Shown here in pieces: positions 54,052-63,310 of a stretch of DNA of 64,000 nt; within the stretch, counting starts at the first letter, position 1, and every line of letters starts with the position of its first letter. The notes beneath the pieces are model-generated. The model was not told where the DNA came from, made no database searches, and saw nothing but the letters and a program-made list of their open reading frames with translations. Location of the stretch: NCBI RefSeq assembly GCF_013177695.1, contig NZ_WOEY01000159.1:62001-126000 (forward strand), written 5' to 3'. The DNA comes from Paraburkholderia solitsugae (lineage in GTDB: Bacteria; Pseudomonadota; Gammaproteobacteria; Burkholderiales; Burkholderiaceae). The position numbers were made by a program, and so were the translations under genes.

Positions 54052-55970
54052 TATTTGACAACCTTCACCACCACCTCGGCATCGAGATCCCGCTCGATCC
54101 GGACCAGATCGTCCTTCACGCCGGCAAATTCATCCGCAGAGCAAATCTGATGCCCAAACGCGGCTCGAAGGTGTCGCCTGACCTGCAAGACCCGCCCGGC
54201 GGGATCGAACACGTAGCGGGAAGAAAACTCGACGAAACGATCCTTCACCGTGGCGTCCGGCGGCACATCGGTCACCCGAACGAAGCGCGGCAGCGTCATC
54301 TCCAGCGTCTCGTCGAATTCCCCGCCGATGCAAGCCCACGGCTGCGTCCTGGCAGGCTCCGCAAGCCACGCCTGCACCTGCCCCGCCATTCCGCCGGACA
54401 AGCTCGTCAAGGCCGGCACGGCTGTCGTGCCGTCGGTCCAGACAAAGTGCTCGACCGTTCCCTGCATCGACGTGGAAAACGGTCCGTCTGTCGCGGCCAC
54501 ATCGCTCGTGTGCAACTGCGCGGTGCCATGCAAGCCAGTCAGCAACAGGCGATTCGCGGCGATCTGCTGCGTGCGCTGCCGCGTTGCCCGCCGAAACGTA
54601 TTGCGTTCGAGCTCCGCTGTATAGCCGTCATCTTCCACGCGGTAAGCGTAATTCGCCGCTCCGCTCTCATCGATATCGATCTGCAGGCGTGCCGTCCGCT
54701 CACGCAACTGCGTGGCCGGCGTGCGCGATAACACGCCGTCGTCGACCAGCAGAACGGGCCGGTCCATCACGCCCGGCGGCAAATACCCAAAAGCGACGCC
54801 GCCCGCCGTCGTATCCGCATACAACGACAACTCAGGAATCCACACGATTGCATGGTTGATCGCGCTTTCTCCATACCCCGGCACGGACGGCAAACTGTAG
54901 TACGGCCCGAGATTGAGCAGCACGGCCTCGCTGCGAATGCCGACCGCAGCGAGGAGCGCGCTGTACAACGCGACGTGATCCTTGCAGTCGCCATAGCGGT
55001 TGCGCAGGATGTCAATGGCCTTATGCGGAATCGCCGCCGTCTCGCCGAGAAACAGCGCGACGTAGCGAATATTCAGGCGCATCCAGTCGTACAGGATCCG
55101 CGCTTTCGCGCGCGGGTCGCTGGTCTCGGCGGTCAGGCTCTGCGCGAGTTGCACGATCGCCGGGTCGCTCATCGTCGCGTCGGCAGCAGGACCGCGATAA
55201 CGCGCGGCGAAACTCGCGAAGTCAGGCACCGTCGACACCATCAACCGATCGCCCCAGTTCGCATAACCCACAGCACCCGCTTCGAGCGGTGCATATGGGC
55301 CGTGGTGGTAGTCGAACACGTAGCGGGTGCGTCCGTTTGCCGTGACGGGTGGCAGCGCGAAGTAGCCGCGCGCATCGGCATACAGCGGCACGTCGGCGGG
55401 CAGGTCGAAGATCAGACGCTGCATCTCGACGGGGTCGCGCGTCGGTTCGACCAGGTACGCGAACGTGCCGGCCTGCAGGGGTTTCGTGCGCGTCTTGCGA
55501 AACGCCAGATGCACGCGCGAACCGGGCTCGACACCCGGAAAGATCACCGTGCGCAACACCCCGTCTTCGAAACTCGGCGCGCCCGCCGAGCGGGGTTCCT
55601 GCACGTCGCGGATCGCCTCGGGGCCGACTGGATGCGCGACGCCGTTCGGGTCGATCGTTTCCGCGCTCAGCAATTGCACCTGCTCGATGTCCTTGTTGAA
55701 CCACACGTAGCGTTGCGCGATATCGTCGACGCCGCTTGTCGTGTTGGCCCGCAGAACCGTGTCGTCGTGTTCTTCGACCGAGCCGTCCTTCTGGATCACG
55801 AAGAGATGGACGTCGCGCTCCATCGTCGAGGGAGAGAGGTCGTCGCTGCTGGTGCTGGTGCTGGTGGTGCTGGAGGTGCTGGAGGTGCTCCCCTCAGCAC
55901 GCGAGGCGGCTGCGCACCCAACCAGCGCCAATACGGCGGCCAGCCTCATGAACGCAGCACACCGCGTCAT
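54051..55970 (-). CDS. Exported DUF3857/transglutaminase-like protein
   Basis: 639 residues from the ATG at 55970. A signal with a lipobox-like LVGC (MTRCAAFMRLAAVLALVGC) suggests a lipoprotein or secreted protein. A Ser/Thr repeat follows (about residues 28-42), then a DUF3857-type beta domain and a transglutaminase-like cysteine-protease fold with plausible triad residues in RYGDCKDHVALY, INHAIVWIP and LYADTTAGG. The function is unknown; such proteins are thought to process envelope or extracellular peptides. Its ATG overlaps the AraC gene stop by 4 bp. Confidence 0.82.
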   Translation of the reverse strand: MTRCAAFMRLAAVLALVGCAAASRAEGSTSSTSSTTSTSTSSDDLSPSTMERDVHLFVIQKDGSVEEHDDTVLRANTTSGVDDIAQRYVWFNKDIEQVQLLSAETIDPNGVAHPVGPEAIRDVQEPRSAGAPSFEDGVLRTVIFPGVEPGSRVHLAFRKTRTKPLQAGTFAYLVEPTRDPVEMQRLIFDLPADVPLYADARGYFALPPVTANGRTRYVFDYHHGPYAPLEAGAVGYANWGDRLMVSTVPDFASFAARYRGPAADATMSDPAIVQLAQSLTAETSDPRAKARILYDWMRLNIRYVALFLGETAAIPHKAIDILRNRYGDCKDHVALYSALLAAVGIRSEAVLLNLGPYYSLPSVPGYGESAINHAIVWIPELSLYADTTAGGVAFGYLPPGVMDRPVLLVDDGVLSRTPATQLRERTARLQIDIDESGAANYAYRVEDDGYTAELERNTFRRATRQRTQQIAANRLLLTGLHGTAQLHTSDVAATDGPFSTSMQGTVEHFVWTDGTTAVPALTSLSGGMAGQVQAWLAEPARTQPWACIGGEFDETLEMTLPRFVRVTDVPPDATVKDRFVEFSSRYVFDPAGRVLQVRRHLRAAFGHQICSADEFAGVKDDLVRIERDLDAEVVVKVVK

Positions 55971-56866
55971 GCACCACGCGCCCTGCCCCGCGCGCGCCAC
56001 GCACGCGGACTCGACGCAAACTCCGCGCGAAACGCGTGATTGAAATTCGACAGGTCATTGAAGCCGCAATCGAGCGCGATATCGACGACCTTCGCGCTGT
56101 CGTCGTGAAGACGCTGCGCCGCCGCTCGCAAACGTGCCCGCAGCACATATTGATGTGGCGTCACGCCGGTCACGCGCTGGAACGTGCGCAGGAAGTAGAA
56201 CTCGCTCAGGCCCGCCGCGGCAGCGAGGCTCGTGAGCGTATGCGGCGCGCCAGGCGTCTCGTCGATCAGGCGCACCGTCTGCGCCACGCGTGACCAGGCG
56301 GCGGGGCTTGCGGGCGCTTCCGCGTGCGTCAATGCGCCCGCCGCCCTGAGCGTCGAGACGGCCAGTTCGACCGCGAGCTCGTCCCACACCGCGTCGCCTG
56401 CATCCGAAGCGCCGGCACAGGCCCGTGCGATCAGCGGAGACAACGCAGGTAGCGACGGAATGCGCGCGCGCCTGAAATTCAGCGTGCCGCTCGCGATGCC
56501 CGCGTCCGCGGCAAGCCGCTCGAAGTACGCCGGCGCATAGCGAAAGGCGATGCAGCGATCGCCGGCCGCATGCCGATGGCCGCATTCGAAACAGTCATCC
56601 GGGTTGCCGAGCAGCAGCGCGCCGGGGGTGAGCAACTCACGCCCCGTCCCCGCGCGGTAGCCGAACGTACCGGCGACCACCATCGCGATGCATACGCCGG
56701 CGTGCCGCTCTTCGAACGGCCGGTCACGTGGGCCGAAGGTGCAGAGGACGTCCGCGACGTCCCAGCCCGTGCCCTGGGCCAACGGGCGCGCGGTTGTGCT
56801 GCCACGCGAGCCTTCCCGCGCGCGTTGCGCGAGCGCCTGCTGCAAAGTGACGGCAATTTTCCCCAA
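55967..56866 (-). CDS. AraC-family transcriptional regulator
   Basis: 299-residue regulator with a cupin-like N-terminal domain (LLTPGALLLGNPDDCFECGH) and a C-terminal AraC DNA-binding domain (TSLAAAAGLSEFYFLRTFQR; DIALDCGFNDLSNFNHAFR). It is divergent from the hypothetical gene at 56978 and coupled by a 4-bp overlap to the transglutaminase-like gene, so it may control either. The inducer is unknown. Confidence 0.9.
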   Translation of the reverse strand: MGKIAVTLQQALAQRAREGSRGSTTARPLAQGTGWDVADVLCTFGPRDRPFEERHAGVCIAMVVAGTFGYRAGTGRELLTPGALLLGNPDDCFECGHRHAAGDRCIAFRYAPAYFERLAADAGIASGTLNFRRARIPSLPALSPLIARACAGASDAGDAVWDELAVELAVSTLRAAGALTHAEAPASPAAWSRVAQTVRLIDETPGAPHTLTSLAAAAGLSEFYFLRTFQRVTGVTPHQYVLRARLRAAAQRLHDDSAKVVDIALDCGFNDLSNFNHAFRAEFASSPRAWRARGRARGA

Positions 56867-56977
56867 GATGCACCTCGGCTGAGTCCGTATCGTGGTTTTA
56901 GCACATCGGCGGCCGGCGCGGTTTTGCCCGTTCCGGCGATGGCGCTGTCACCGAACCTCCGACGGAGCACACACACG

Positions 56978-57523
56978 ATGAACATGCTGGACGACACCCT
57001 GGAGCGCGGTTTTCACGCCGCGTTGACCGCCCCGGCGCGCGCCGCCGATATCGATGCCGCCGACGACGTCTACGGCTGGCTGATCGGCAGTTGGGACATG
57101 GACGTGCTGCATTACCGCGTCGACCTCGGCAACGCGCGCCGCCGTGGCGAAATTCATTTCGGCTGGGTACTGGAGGGCCGCGCCGTACAGGACGTGTGGA
57201 TCATGCCGCCACGCAGCGAGCGCCATGCGGACCACGCGCCCGCCGACACCATGTACGGCACCACGCTGCGAGTGTGGGACCCGGCGCTGAGGGCGTGGCG
57301 CGTCACATACCTCAATCCGCGGACCGGTCAGCGCGATGGACTGGTCGGCCGGCGCATCGGCGACGATCTCGTGCAGATCGGCACGCACGCAGACGGCACA
57401 CCGATTCGGTGGAATTTCACCGAGATCACGAGGGATTCGTTCCGGTGGACCGGGGTCGCGCTGGCGCAGGACGGTGTGACGTGGACGCTCGAGGCGGAAT
57501 TTCACGCGCGGCGCAGGCGTTAG
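56978..57523 (+). CDS. Hypothetical protein, lipocalin-like beta-rich
   Basis: 181-residue cytosolic protein with repeated short beta-strand-like segments (WLIGSWDMDVLHYRV, GEIHFGWVLEGRAVQDVWIMPP, TTLRVWDPALRAWRVTYLNP, TPIRWNFTEI). I do not recognise a named family with certainty; the pattern resembles small lipocalin-like or DUF1579-type proteins. It is divergent from the AraC gene, with ggag upstream of the ATG, so AraC control is plausible. Confidence 0.68.
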   Translation: MNMLDDTLERGFHAALTAPARAADIDAADDVYGWLIGSWDMDVLHYRVDLGNARRRGEIHFGWVLEGRAVQDVWIMPPRSERHADHAPADTMYGTTLRVWDPALRAWRVTYLNPRTGQRDGLVGRRIGDDLVQIGTHADGTPIRWNFTEITRDSFRWTGVALAQDGVTWTLEAEFHARRRR

Positions 57524-57585
57524 GTTGCGACCTGGCGATCAGGTGCCCCAAGCCTGCGCACAACAACAACGCACTGCTGCAGGCA

Positions 57586-58266
57586 TCAGTCCCCTTCCCC
57601 AATATGCCCGAGCAAAGCCTGCAGCCGCTCCACATGCCTGAGCAGCAAGTGCCGATGCTTTTCGATCTGCTCGAGCCTGCCGGCCAGGTCGGCCTGAATC
57701 GGGTCGTCGAGATCAGCAGCGGCGATCACGTCCTCCACTTTCGCGCGCATCGACGCAAGGTCCACCGGCGCCTGACTCAAATGCCGCTCGAAACGCCGCA
57801 CATCCTGTATCGCCAGATCGCGAACTTTGCGGAAGTGGGCCTGACGCCGATGCGCTTCGGCATCGAGCGTCTCTTCTTCCACGCGCCTGGCAGGACCCGT
57901 CTGGCCGAAAATCGGCTCAGGCGGGCGCAGCACCGTCTTCTTGCGCACCGGATGCGCCGTGCCGCGAAACCGCGCAAGCGGCTGTTCGTTGTCGATCGCT
58001 TCACGCGCGTTGGCCGGGATGTCCTGCTCCGTATGCGGCGCGTTCATCCAGCCATTCGGCAAGCCCGTCACCGCCTCGATGCCGCGCACGAACTCCTCGC
58101 TGAATTCGCGCTGGCCGGACAAAATCAATTTCAGGTAGCTGGCGGAAAAGGTCATCATGCGCGCCAGACGCGTCGCGGCGCCAATCTCGCGGGTCAGCAG
58201 CACCAGGTTCGCTCGCCAGACCGGGAGCAGTAATTCGTCGGAATCTTCCATCGCTGGGTCTTCCAT
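57586..58266 (-). CDS. Helix-turn-helix protein with C-terminal coiled coil
   Basis: 226 residues. The N-terminal part (about 20-75) resembles an XRE-type HTH (AATRLARMMTFSASYLKLIL, FSEEFVRGIEAVTGLPNGWM). A basic linker and a helical, probably coiled-coil tail follow (RFERHLSQ..., LEQIEKHRHLLLRHVERLQ). The ATG at 58266 is chosen because the upstream frame to 58464 is Cys/Arg-rich and not family-like. It is divergent from the small His-rich peptide gene. Function unknown; a DNA-binding regulator is likely. Confidence 0.65.
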   Translation of the reverse strand: MEDPAMEDSDELLLPVWRANLVLLTREIGAATRLARMMTFSASYLKLILSGQREFSEEFVRGIEAVTGLPNGWMNAPHTEQDIPANAREAIDNEQPLARFRGTAHPVRKKTVLRPPEPIFGQTGPARRVEEETLDAEAHRRQAHFRKVRDLAIQDVRRFERHLSQAPVDLASMRAKVEDVIAAADLDDPIQADLAGRLEQIEKHRHLLLRHVERLQALLGHIGEGD

Positions 58267-58566
58267 CTTTTTGCCCGATGTATGGATGACGCGCTCGCAC
58301 ACGTCATCGTTCTGAAAGGGTAGCCGCTTCAGCGCATGGCACGCAATGCCCGCGCGCACCCTGCGGCGTTCGACGTGTCGAAATGACACGCTACTGCGCG
58401 CCGCTGCCCAGGGATAAAACGCCACAAAGCCCGGCGTTTTGAGTTGACCCATGCATTCGGTCAACGTTCCTCCGCTGCGCGCACGATGTGTGGCATCCTT
58501 CCGAACCGTTGCGGCACGCGTCGTGCTGTAACGTCAGCACCACCACCATGATTTAAGGATTTTGTA
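58267..58566. promoter_or_regulatory. Divergent region between HTH gene and His-rich peptide gene
   Basis: 300 bp with no supported gene. The ribosome site aaggattttgta precedes the peptide ATG. It should carry both promoters; nothing else was read with confidence. Confidence 0.4.
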
Positions 58567-58704
58567 ATGAAGAAGATTGTTCTCGCCATCGCAGCAACCG
58601 TCGTCGCCCTGAGCGCGATCGCTCCCGCCCAAGCTTATGAGCAACATCACCCGGTGTGCCACAAGGTGCGTGTCCACCATCACTGGGAACGTCACTGCCA
58701 CTGA
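58567..58704 (+). CDS. Small secreted His-rich peptide
   Basis: 45-residue product. A clean 23-residue Sec signal (MKKIVLAIAATVVALSAIA, cleavage at AQA-YE) is followed by a 22-residue mature peptide with eight His and two Cys (EQHHPVCHKVRVHHHWERHC). It has a good ribosome site (aagga) and its own intrinsic terminator 35 bp downstream, so it is a complete small gene despite its size. The His/Cys pattern suggests metal binding (Cu, Ni, Zn) in the periplasm; that is inference. Similar small HHHH-type exported peptides are, to my recollection, common in Burkholderiaceae. Confidence 0.8.
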   Translation: MKKIVLAIAATVVALSAIAPAQAYEQHHPVCHKVRVHHHWERHCH

Positions 58705-58738
58705 TCGCTGTGCAGCGCCGCACACGGCGCGTATCGGA

Positions 58739-58766
58739 AAGCCCTGCTACAAGCGGGGCTTTTTTG
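58739..58766 (+). terminator. Intrinsic terminator of the His-rich peptide gene
   Basis: Nine-pair stem (aagccctgc / gcggggctt, one T-G pair), 4-nt loop, followed by a T run. Confidence 0.85.
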
Positions 58767-59010
58767 TGGCCGCTCCGCTTCCACGAGGCGTGGGTCAACC
58801 CTTCGACGTTCTATACGTTCGGCGCGAAAGCCGCAGCATGCAATCACGGACACATGCTGTTACACCTTTGCGGTGTGAGCCGACGCGGCCACGGCCTCGC
58901 GGATTGCGAAGCGCGGTGAGCCGCGTGGAGATGATGAAATGAGGTGAATACTCGCGATGGCAGCGACGTCAAGCTGCCGCCGCTAAGCTGCCACGGTCAA
59001 ACTGCCGCGG
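58767..59010. other. Short intergenic region before hutG end
   Basis: About 245 bp between the peptide terminator and the hutG stop. Short ORFs cross it but none has a ribosome site or family-like composition. A run of similar ctgcc/gtcaa motifs occurs near 58970-59015. No function assigned. Confidence 0.4.
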
Positions 59011-59832
59011 TCACGCTGCGCTCACGCGCGCCAGCGCCGTCGACACCAGTTCTTCCAGCAAAGGCTCGATCTTCGCAGCCAGCCTTTCGTCGTACGCATA
59101 TGGCATCTGCTCCTCCATATACGTAATCTGCGACAACTCGAGCTGTACCGCGTGTACACCCTGCGACGGCTGCCCATACTCCCGCGTGATATACCCGCCT
59201 TTGAACCGTCCATTGGCGATAACAGAATAACCGCCATGCCGCTCGACCACAGCGGCCAGTTCCTCGCCCAATCCCGCCACCGCGCTCACGCCGTTCGACG
59301 TGCCGAAATTGAAATCCGGCAAACGTCCCTCGAAGAAACGCGGTACGTGCGAGCGAATCGAATGCGCTTCCCACAGCAGCACCTTGCCGTGCTTCGCCTT
59401 CAGCGCGGCGATCTCGCCCGTCAGTGCATCGTGATAGGGCTTCCAGTAAGCATCGCGCCGGCGGGCGACTTCAGCATCGGTCGGCAGATGGCCTTCGAGG
59501 TACAAGGGTTCCTTGTCGAAGGTATCGACCGGCAGCAAACCGGTGGTGTCCTGCCCCGGATAGAGATTCGCACCGTCAGGCGGGCGGTTCAGGTCGACCA
59601 CATAACGCGCATACGTCGGCGCCAGGATCGATGCGCCCATGCGTTTCGCAAACGCGTAGAGACGGTCGAGGTGCCAGTCGCAGTCGTCGGTGCGCTGCGC
59701 GACCGGCGTCATCGTTGCGGCGATATCGGCGGGGATTTGCGTGCCCAGATGTGGGATCGAAATCAGCAACGGCAAGCTTCCCTGATGCAGCGATAAAACC
59801 GGCGGAGGTGTTGCAGTAGACGAAGCAGTCAT
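59011..59832 (-). CDS. hutG: N-formylglutamate deformylase
   Basis: 273-residue hydrolase releasing formate and glutamate from N-formylglutamate, the last step of the five-step histidine pathway. FGase-family motifs: LPLLISIPHLGTQIPADI, VVDLNRPPDGANLYP and LWEAHSIRSHVPRFFEG. It is the last hut gene in the leftward order, 117 bp after hutF. Its pairing with hutF indicates the deiminase route and argues against the formiminoglutamase (arginase-like HutG) route. Confidence 0.94.
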   Translation of the reverse strand: MTASSTATPPPVLSLHQGSLPLLISIPHLGTQIPADIAATMTPVAQRTDDCDWHLDRLYAFAKRMGASILAPTYARYVVDLNRPPDGANLYPGQDTTGLLPVDTFDKEPLYLEGHLPTDAEVARRRDAYWKPYHDALTGEIAALKAKHGKVLLWEAHSIRSHVPRFFEGRLPDFNFGTSNGVSAVAGLGEELAAVVERHGGYSVIANGRFKGGYITREYGQPSQGVHAVQLELSQITYMEEQMPYAYDERLAAKIEPLLEELVSTALARVSAA

Positions 59833-59949
59833 GTCAGTCCGGAATCGATGGAATCGATAAAAGTCGAAGACTCAGCTTACTTGGCTTGCTCGGCAATTCA
59901 CGCGAGCATGTCGCTTCAGCGAGTGGCGTCGGCAAGCGGTGTCGGCAAC

Positions 59950-61335
59950 TTAGCTGAGCAAGTCAGCGAGCGCCCCGCGATAGCGCGCGTATGCGCCCTC
60001 CTCGTCGCGATGCCGGCGGTTGTCGACGACCTTGTCGCCGCCCGCGTAGACGTCGCGAATCGGCGACTCGCCATGCTCGCAGAATACAACGCCCGAGAGC
60101 CAGGCGTCCGGCGCGTGCTCGGCGATGCTCGAATGATCCGGATCGAGTACCAGCCAGTCGGCACGGCGGCCGGCTTGCAATGCACCGACCGCACGACCCG
60201 TAGCGTGCGCGCCGCCGTCGAGCGCGGCGGCGAACAGACGGTCGGCCACGTGCGTGGCTTGCGACGAAGCCAGCACGTTGCGCTGCCGGCGTGTCAGGCG
60301 CTGGCCGTATTCGAGCAAACGCAATTCCGAGCGCCAGTCGACGCCGATATGGCTATCCGAACCGACGCCGATGCGCCCTTGCGCGTCGAGATACTCGTGC
60401 GCCGGAAAAATGCCGTCGCCGAGATTGGCTTCGGTGGTCAGACACAACCCCGCGACCGCGCCGCTTTTCGCGAGCGCAAGCGTTTCGTTCGCATCGACAT
60501 GCGTGGCGTGCACGAGGCACCAGCGGCTGTCGACGTCGAAGCGATCGAGCAGCCACTGCACCGGGCGTGCACCTTCGGTTTCCAGGCAGGCGTCGACTTC
60601 GGCGGTTTGCTCGGCAATATGGATATGAACCGGCGCGCTGCTATCGATACCGCTCAGCAAGGCCCGCAATGAATCGGCCGATACCGCACGCAATGAATGC
60701 GGCGCAACGCCATAGCGCAACGCAGCGCCTTCAGGACGCGCCGCGCGCACTGTGCCAATCAGATCGAGCAAACTCTCCGGCGTGTTGATAAAGCGCTGCT
60801 GATCTTCACGCGGCGCGCGCGAACCGAAACCGCTGTACTGATACAGCACGGGCAGCATCGTCATACCGATACCGCTCGCCGAAGCCGCATCCACCACGCG
60901 CTGCGCCAGTTCTGCCGGGTTTGCATAGCGGCTGCCATCCGGCGAATGGTGCACATAGTGGAATTCGCAGACCGACGTATAGCCCGCTTTCAACATCTCG
61001 ATGTACAGCCACTGTGCGACTGCGGCGAGCCCTTCCGGCGTGATCCGCGCGGCAAAGCGGTACATCAGATCGCGCCAGCTCCAGAAGTTATCGGTAGCGT
61101 TCGCACGATATTCGGTCAGACCGGCCATCGCGCGTTGAAACGCATGCGAGTGAAGATTCGGCATGCCAGGCAACACAGGGCCGGCGGCTCTTTGCACGCC
61201 GTCAGGAACAGCGGCCGTATCGGGCGTAACCGACGTCAGCATGCCGTTGGCGTCCCATTCCAGCAGCACATTGCGGCGCCAGCCGTCGGACAGATAGGCG
61301 TGGTCGGCGAATAGCGATTGTTTTGTTTGCATCAT
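59950..61335 (-). CDS. hutF: Formimidoylglutamate deiminase
   Basis: 461-residue amidohydrolase-superfamily enzyme converting N-formimino-L-glutamate to N-formyl-L-glutamate and ammonia. Metal-binding HxH in PNLHSHAFQRAMAG, later HIHIAEQTAEVDAC and HATHVDANETLALAKSG, and GVGSDSHIGVDW. It starts 10 bp after hutI ends, so the two are cotranscribed. The choice of ATG at 61335 or 61332 is open. Confidence 0.95.
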   Translation of the reverse strand: MMQTKQSLFADHAYLSDGWRRNVLLEWDANGMLTSVTPDTAAVPDGVQRAAGPVLPGMPNLHSHAFQRAMAGLTEYRANATDNFWSWRDLMYRFAARITPEGLAAVAQWLYIEMLKAGYTSVCEFHYVHHSPDGSRYANPAELAQRVVDAASASGIGMTMLPVLYQYSGFGSRAPREDQQRFINTPESLLDLIGTVRAARPEGAALRYGVAPHSLRAVSADSLRALLSGIDSSAPVHIHIAEQTAEVDACLETEGARPVQWLLDRFDVDSRWCLVHATHVDANETLALAKSGAVAGLCLTTEANLGDGIFPAHEYLDAQGRIGVGSDSHIGVDWRSELRLLEYGQRLTRRQRNVLASSQATHVADRLFAAALDGGAHATGRAVGALQAGRRADWLVLDPDHSSIAEHAPDAWLSGVVFCEHGESPIRDVYAGGDKVVDNRRHRDEEGAYARYRGALADLLS

Positions 61336-61345
61336 CTCTCAGGCC

Positions 61346-62569
61346 CTAGCTCAAGTCACGCCGCGTATAAACAGTCTCTCCGGCGCGCACGACTCGCGCG
61401 CACAACGGACGCCCAATCCAGTAAGCCAGCTCGGCCAGCGAATCGACCGACCACACCGCGAAATCCGCCGCGCGCCCGGCTTCCAGCGAGCCATGTTGGT
61501 CCGCCTTGCCGAGCGCACGCGCCGCATGCGAAGTCACGCCTTGCAGCACTTCGGGTACGGTCATGCGGAACAGCGTGGTCGCCATGTTCATCATCAGCAA
61601 CAGCGAGGTGGTCGGCGACGTGCCGGGATTGCTGTCGGTGGAGATCGCGATCGGCACCTGATAGCGCCGCAGCAAGTCCAAAGGCGGCAATTGCGTCTCG
61701 CGGATGAAGTAGTACGCGCCGGGCAACAGCACGGCGACCGCGCCGGACGCTTTCATCGCGGCAACGCCGGCTTCGTCGAGGAATTCAAGGTGATCCGCGG
61801 ACAGCGCATGGTGCCGCGCGGCCAATGCCGTGCCGCCGCTGTTCGACAATTGCTCGGCATGTATCTTCACCGGCAGCTTGTAGCGCTCCGCGGCCTTGAA
61901 CACGCGCTCGCTTTGTTCCAGCGAAAAACCGATGCGCTCACAGAACACGTCGACAGCGTCGACCAGGCCTTCGTCGGCAAGCGCGGGCAGCATCGTGTTG
62001 CAGACTTCGTCGATATACGCATCGGCTCTTCCCGCGAATTCAGGCGGCAAGGCGTGCGCCCCGAGAAACGTCGTATAGACCGACACCGGATAGCGCTCGC
62101 CCAACTGGCGCGCGACGCGCAGCATCTTGCGCTCGCTGGCGAGATCGAGGCCGTAGCCGGATTTGATTTCGACCGTCGTGACGCCTTCGGCAAGCAGCGG
62201 TTCGAGGCGCGCGGCCGATTGGCGAAACAGCGAGTCTTCGTCGGCCGCGCGTGTCGCGCGCACCGTCGAGACGATGCCGCCGCCCTGCCGCGCAATTTCT
62301 TCATAACTGACACCCGCGAGCCGCTGCGCGAATTCATCCGCGCGCTGGCCGCCATACACCAGATGCGTATGGCAATCGACCAGACCCGGTGTCACCCACG
62401 CGCCGTGCAAATCTTCGCGCGGCCATGCAGCGTATTGAGCGGGTAATTCGGAAGCTGCGCCGAGCCATGCGATCTTGCCGTTTTCAACGGCAATCGCGGC
62501 GTCGGGCAGCGTGTGTTGGGGATCGCCCTGCGGGCAAAGTTTCAGGTGATGCCAGACGGTTTGCTTCAT
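61346..62569 (-). CDS. hutI: Imidazolonepropionase
   Basis: 407-residue metal-dependent amidohydrolase opening 4-imidazolone-5-propanoate to N-formimino-L-glutamate. Motifs: TPGLVDCHTHLVYGGQRADEF without break, KSGYGLDL, GAHALPPEF and STDSNPGTSPT. Standard length. Third enzymatic step, placed between hutD and hutF. Confidence 0.96.
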   Translation of the reverse strand: MKQTVWHHLKLCPQGDPQHTLPDAAIAVENGKIAWLGAASELPAQYAAWPREDLHGAWVTPGLVDCHTHLVYGGQRADEFAQRLAGVSYEEIARQGGGIVSTVRATRAADEDSLFRQSAARLEPLLAEGVTTVEIKSGYGLDLASERKMLRVARQLGERYPVSVYTTFLGAHALPPEFAGRADAYIDEVCNTMLPALADEGLVDAVDVFCERIGFSLEQSERVFKAAERYKLPVKIHAEQLSNSGGTALAARHHALSADHLEFLDEAGVAAMKASGAVAVLLPGAYYFIRETQLPPLDLLRRYQVPIAISTDSNPGTSPTTSLLLMMNMATTLFRMTVPEVLQGVTSHAARALGKADQHGSLEAGRAADFAVWSVDSLAELAYWIGRPLCARVVRAGETVYTRRDLS

Positions 62570-62683
62570 CGCGTGCTCTTTGCAGCTCGTTGCGTGTCTG
62601 TGGTGGTTCGCGGCGCGCTTTTACCAAGCTTCTACCAGGCATTGACCAGCCTTTGCCAGGATTTGAGCGCGCGCGAATCGTCG

Positions 62684-63310
62684 TCATCTTTCCGTGTAGC
62701 GGATGCTGATCGCGAGCAATGCGCCCGCGCCCTCGACCGCGCATGACAGCGCGTGCGGTGTATCGATGCGCAGCGTGTCGTCGGCTTCAAGCACACGCGG
62801 TTGAACCTCGCCACCGAGCGTGACCGAAACCGAACCGCTAGCGCAGAACAACAGCACCACGTCGGCGGACAAGGTCCGTTGCGTAGCACCGCGCCACACT
62901 TCGGTTTCGCCCACGGCCGCGCCACGGCGAACCATCAGGTTGAAGTCACGCGTGGCGCCGTCGACGAGGCATGCGTCGATTTGCGCTTCGCCCGCAAACT
63001 GCGCGATATCGAGCGGCTGAATCAACGCGAGCGTGTTCGTCGTGCTGGTTTCAACCTTCTCGTCGAGCAACATGCCCGCGCCTGACAACAGCACGAGTGT
63101 GCGATCGATGCCCGCGAAACGCGAGAACGGCCCGGCTTGCGCCACGTCGGCAACGCTCACGCGCCACACGAAGGCATCGAGCCCCGCGCCTTCGGGGAAC
63201 GCCGCCACCTCACGCGTGACGCCGCCGCCGTTCTTCCACGGCGCCGCCACGAGGTCGGCGCCGCGGATCAGCGTCGTGGTTGCCCTATTCTCGACAACCG
63301 CCACGATCAA
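62684..63310 (-). CDS. hutD: HutD-family cupin protein
   Basis: 208-residue bicupin of the HutD family (ADLVAAPWKNGGGVTREVA, FVWRVSVADVAQAGPFSRF, LIQPLDIAQFAGEAQI). HutD has no proven catalytic role; it is proposed to bind formylglutamate and limit hut expression. Its ATG overlaps the hutU stop by 4 bp. Confidence 0.92.
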   Translation of the reverse strand: MIVAVVENRATTTLIRGADLVAAPWKNGGGVTREVAAFPEGAGLDAFVWRVSVADVAQAGPFSRFAGIDRTLVLLSGAGMLLDEKVETSTTNTLALIQPLDIAQFAGEAQIDACLVDGATRDFNLMVRRGAAVGETEVWRGATQRTLSADVVLLFCASGSVSVTLGGEVQPRVLEADDTLRIDTPHALSCAVEGAGALLAISIRYTER

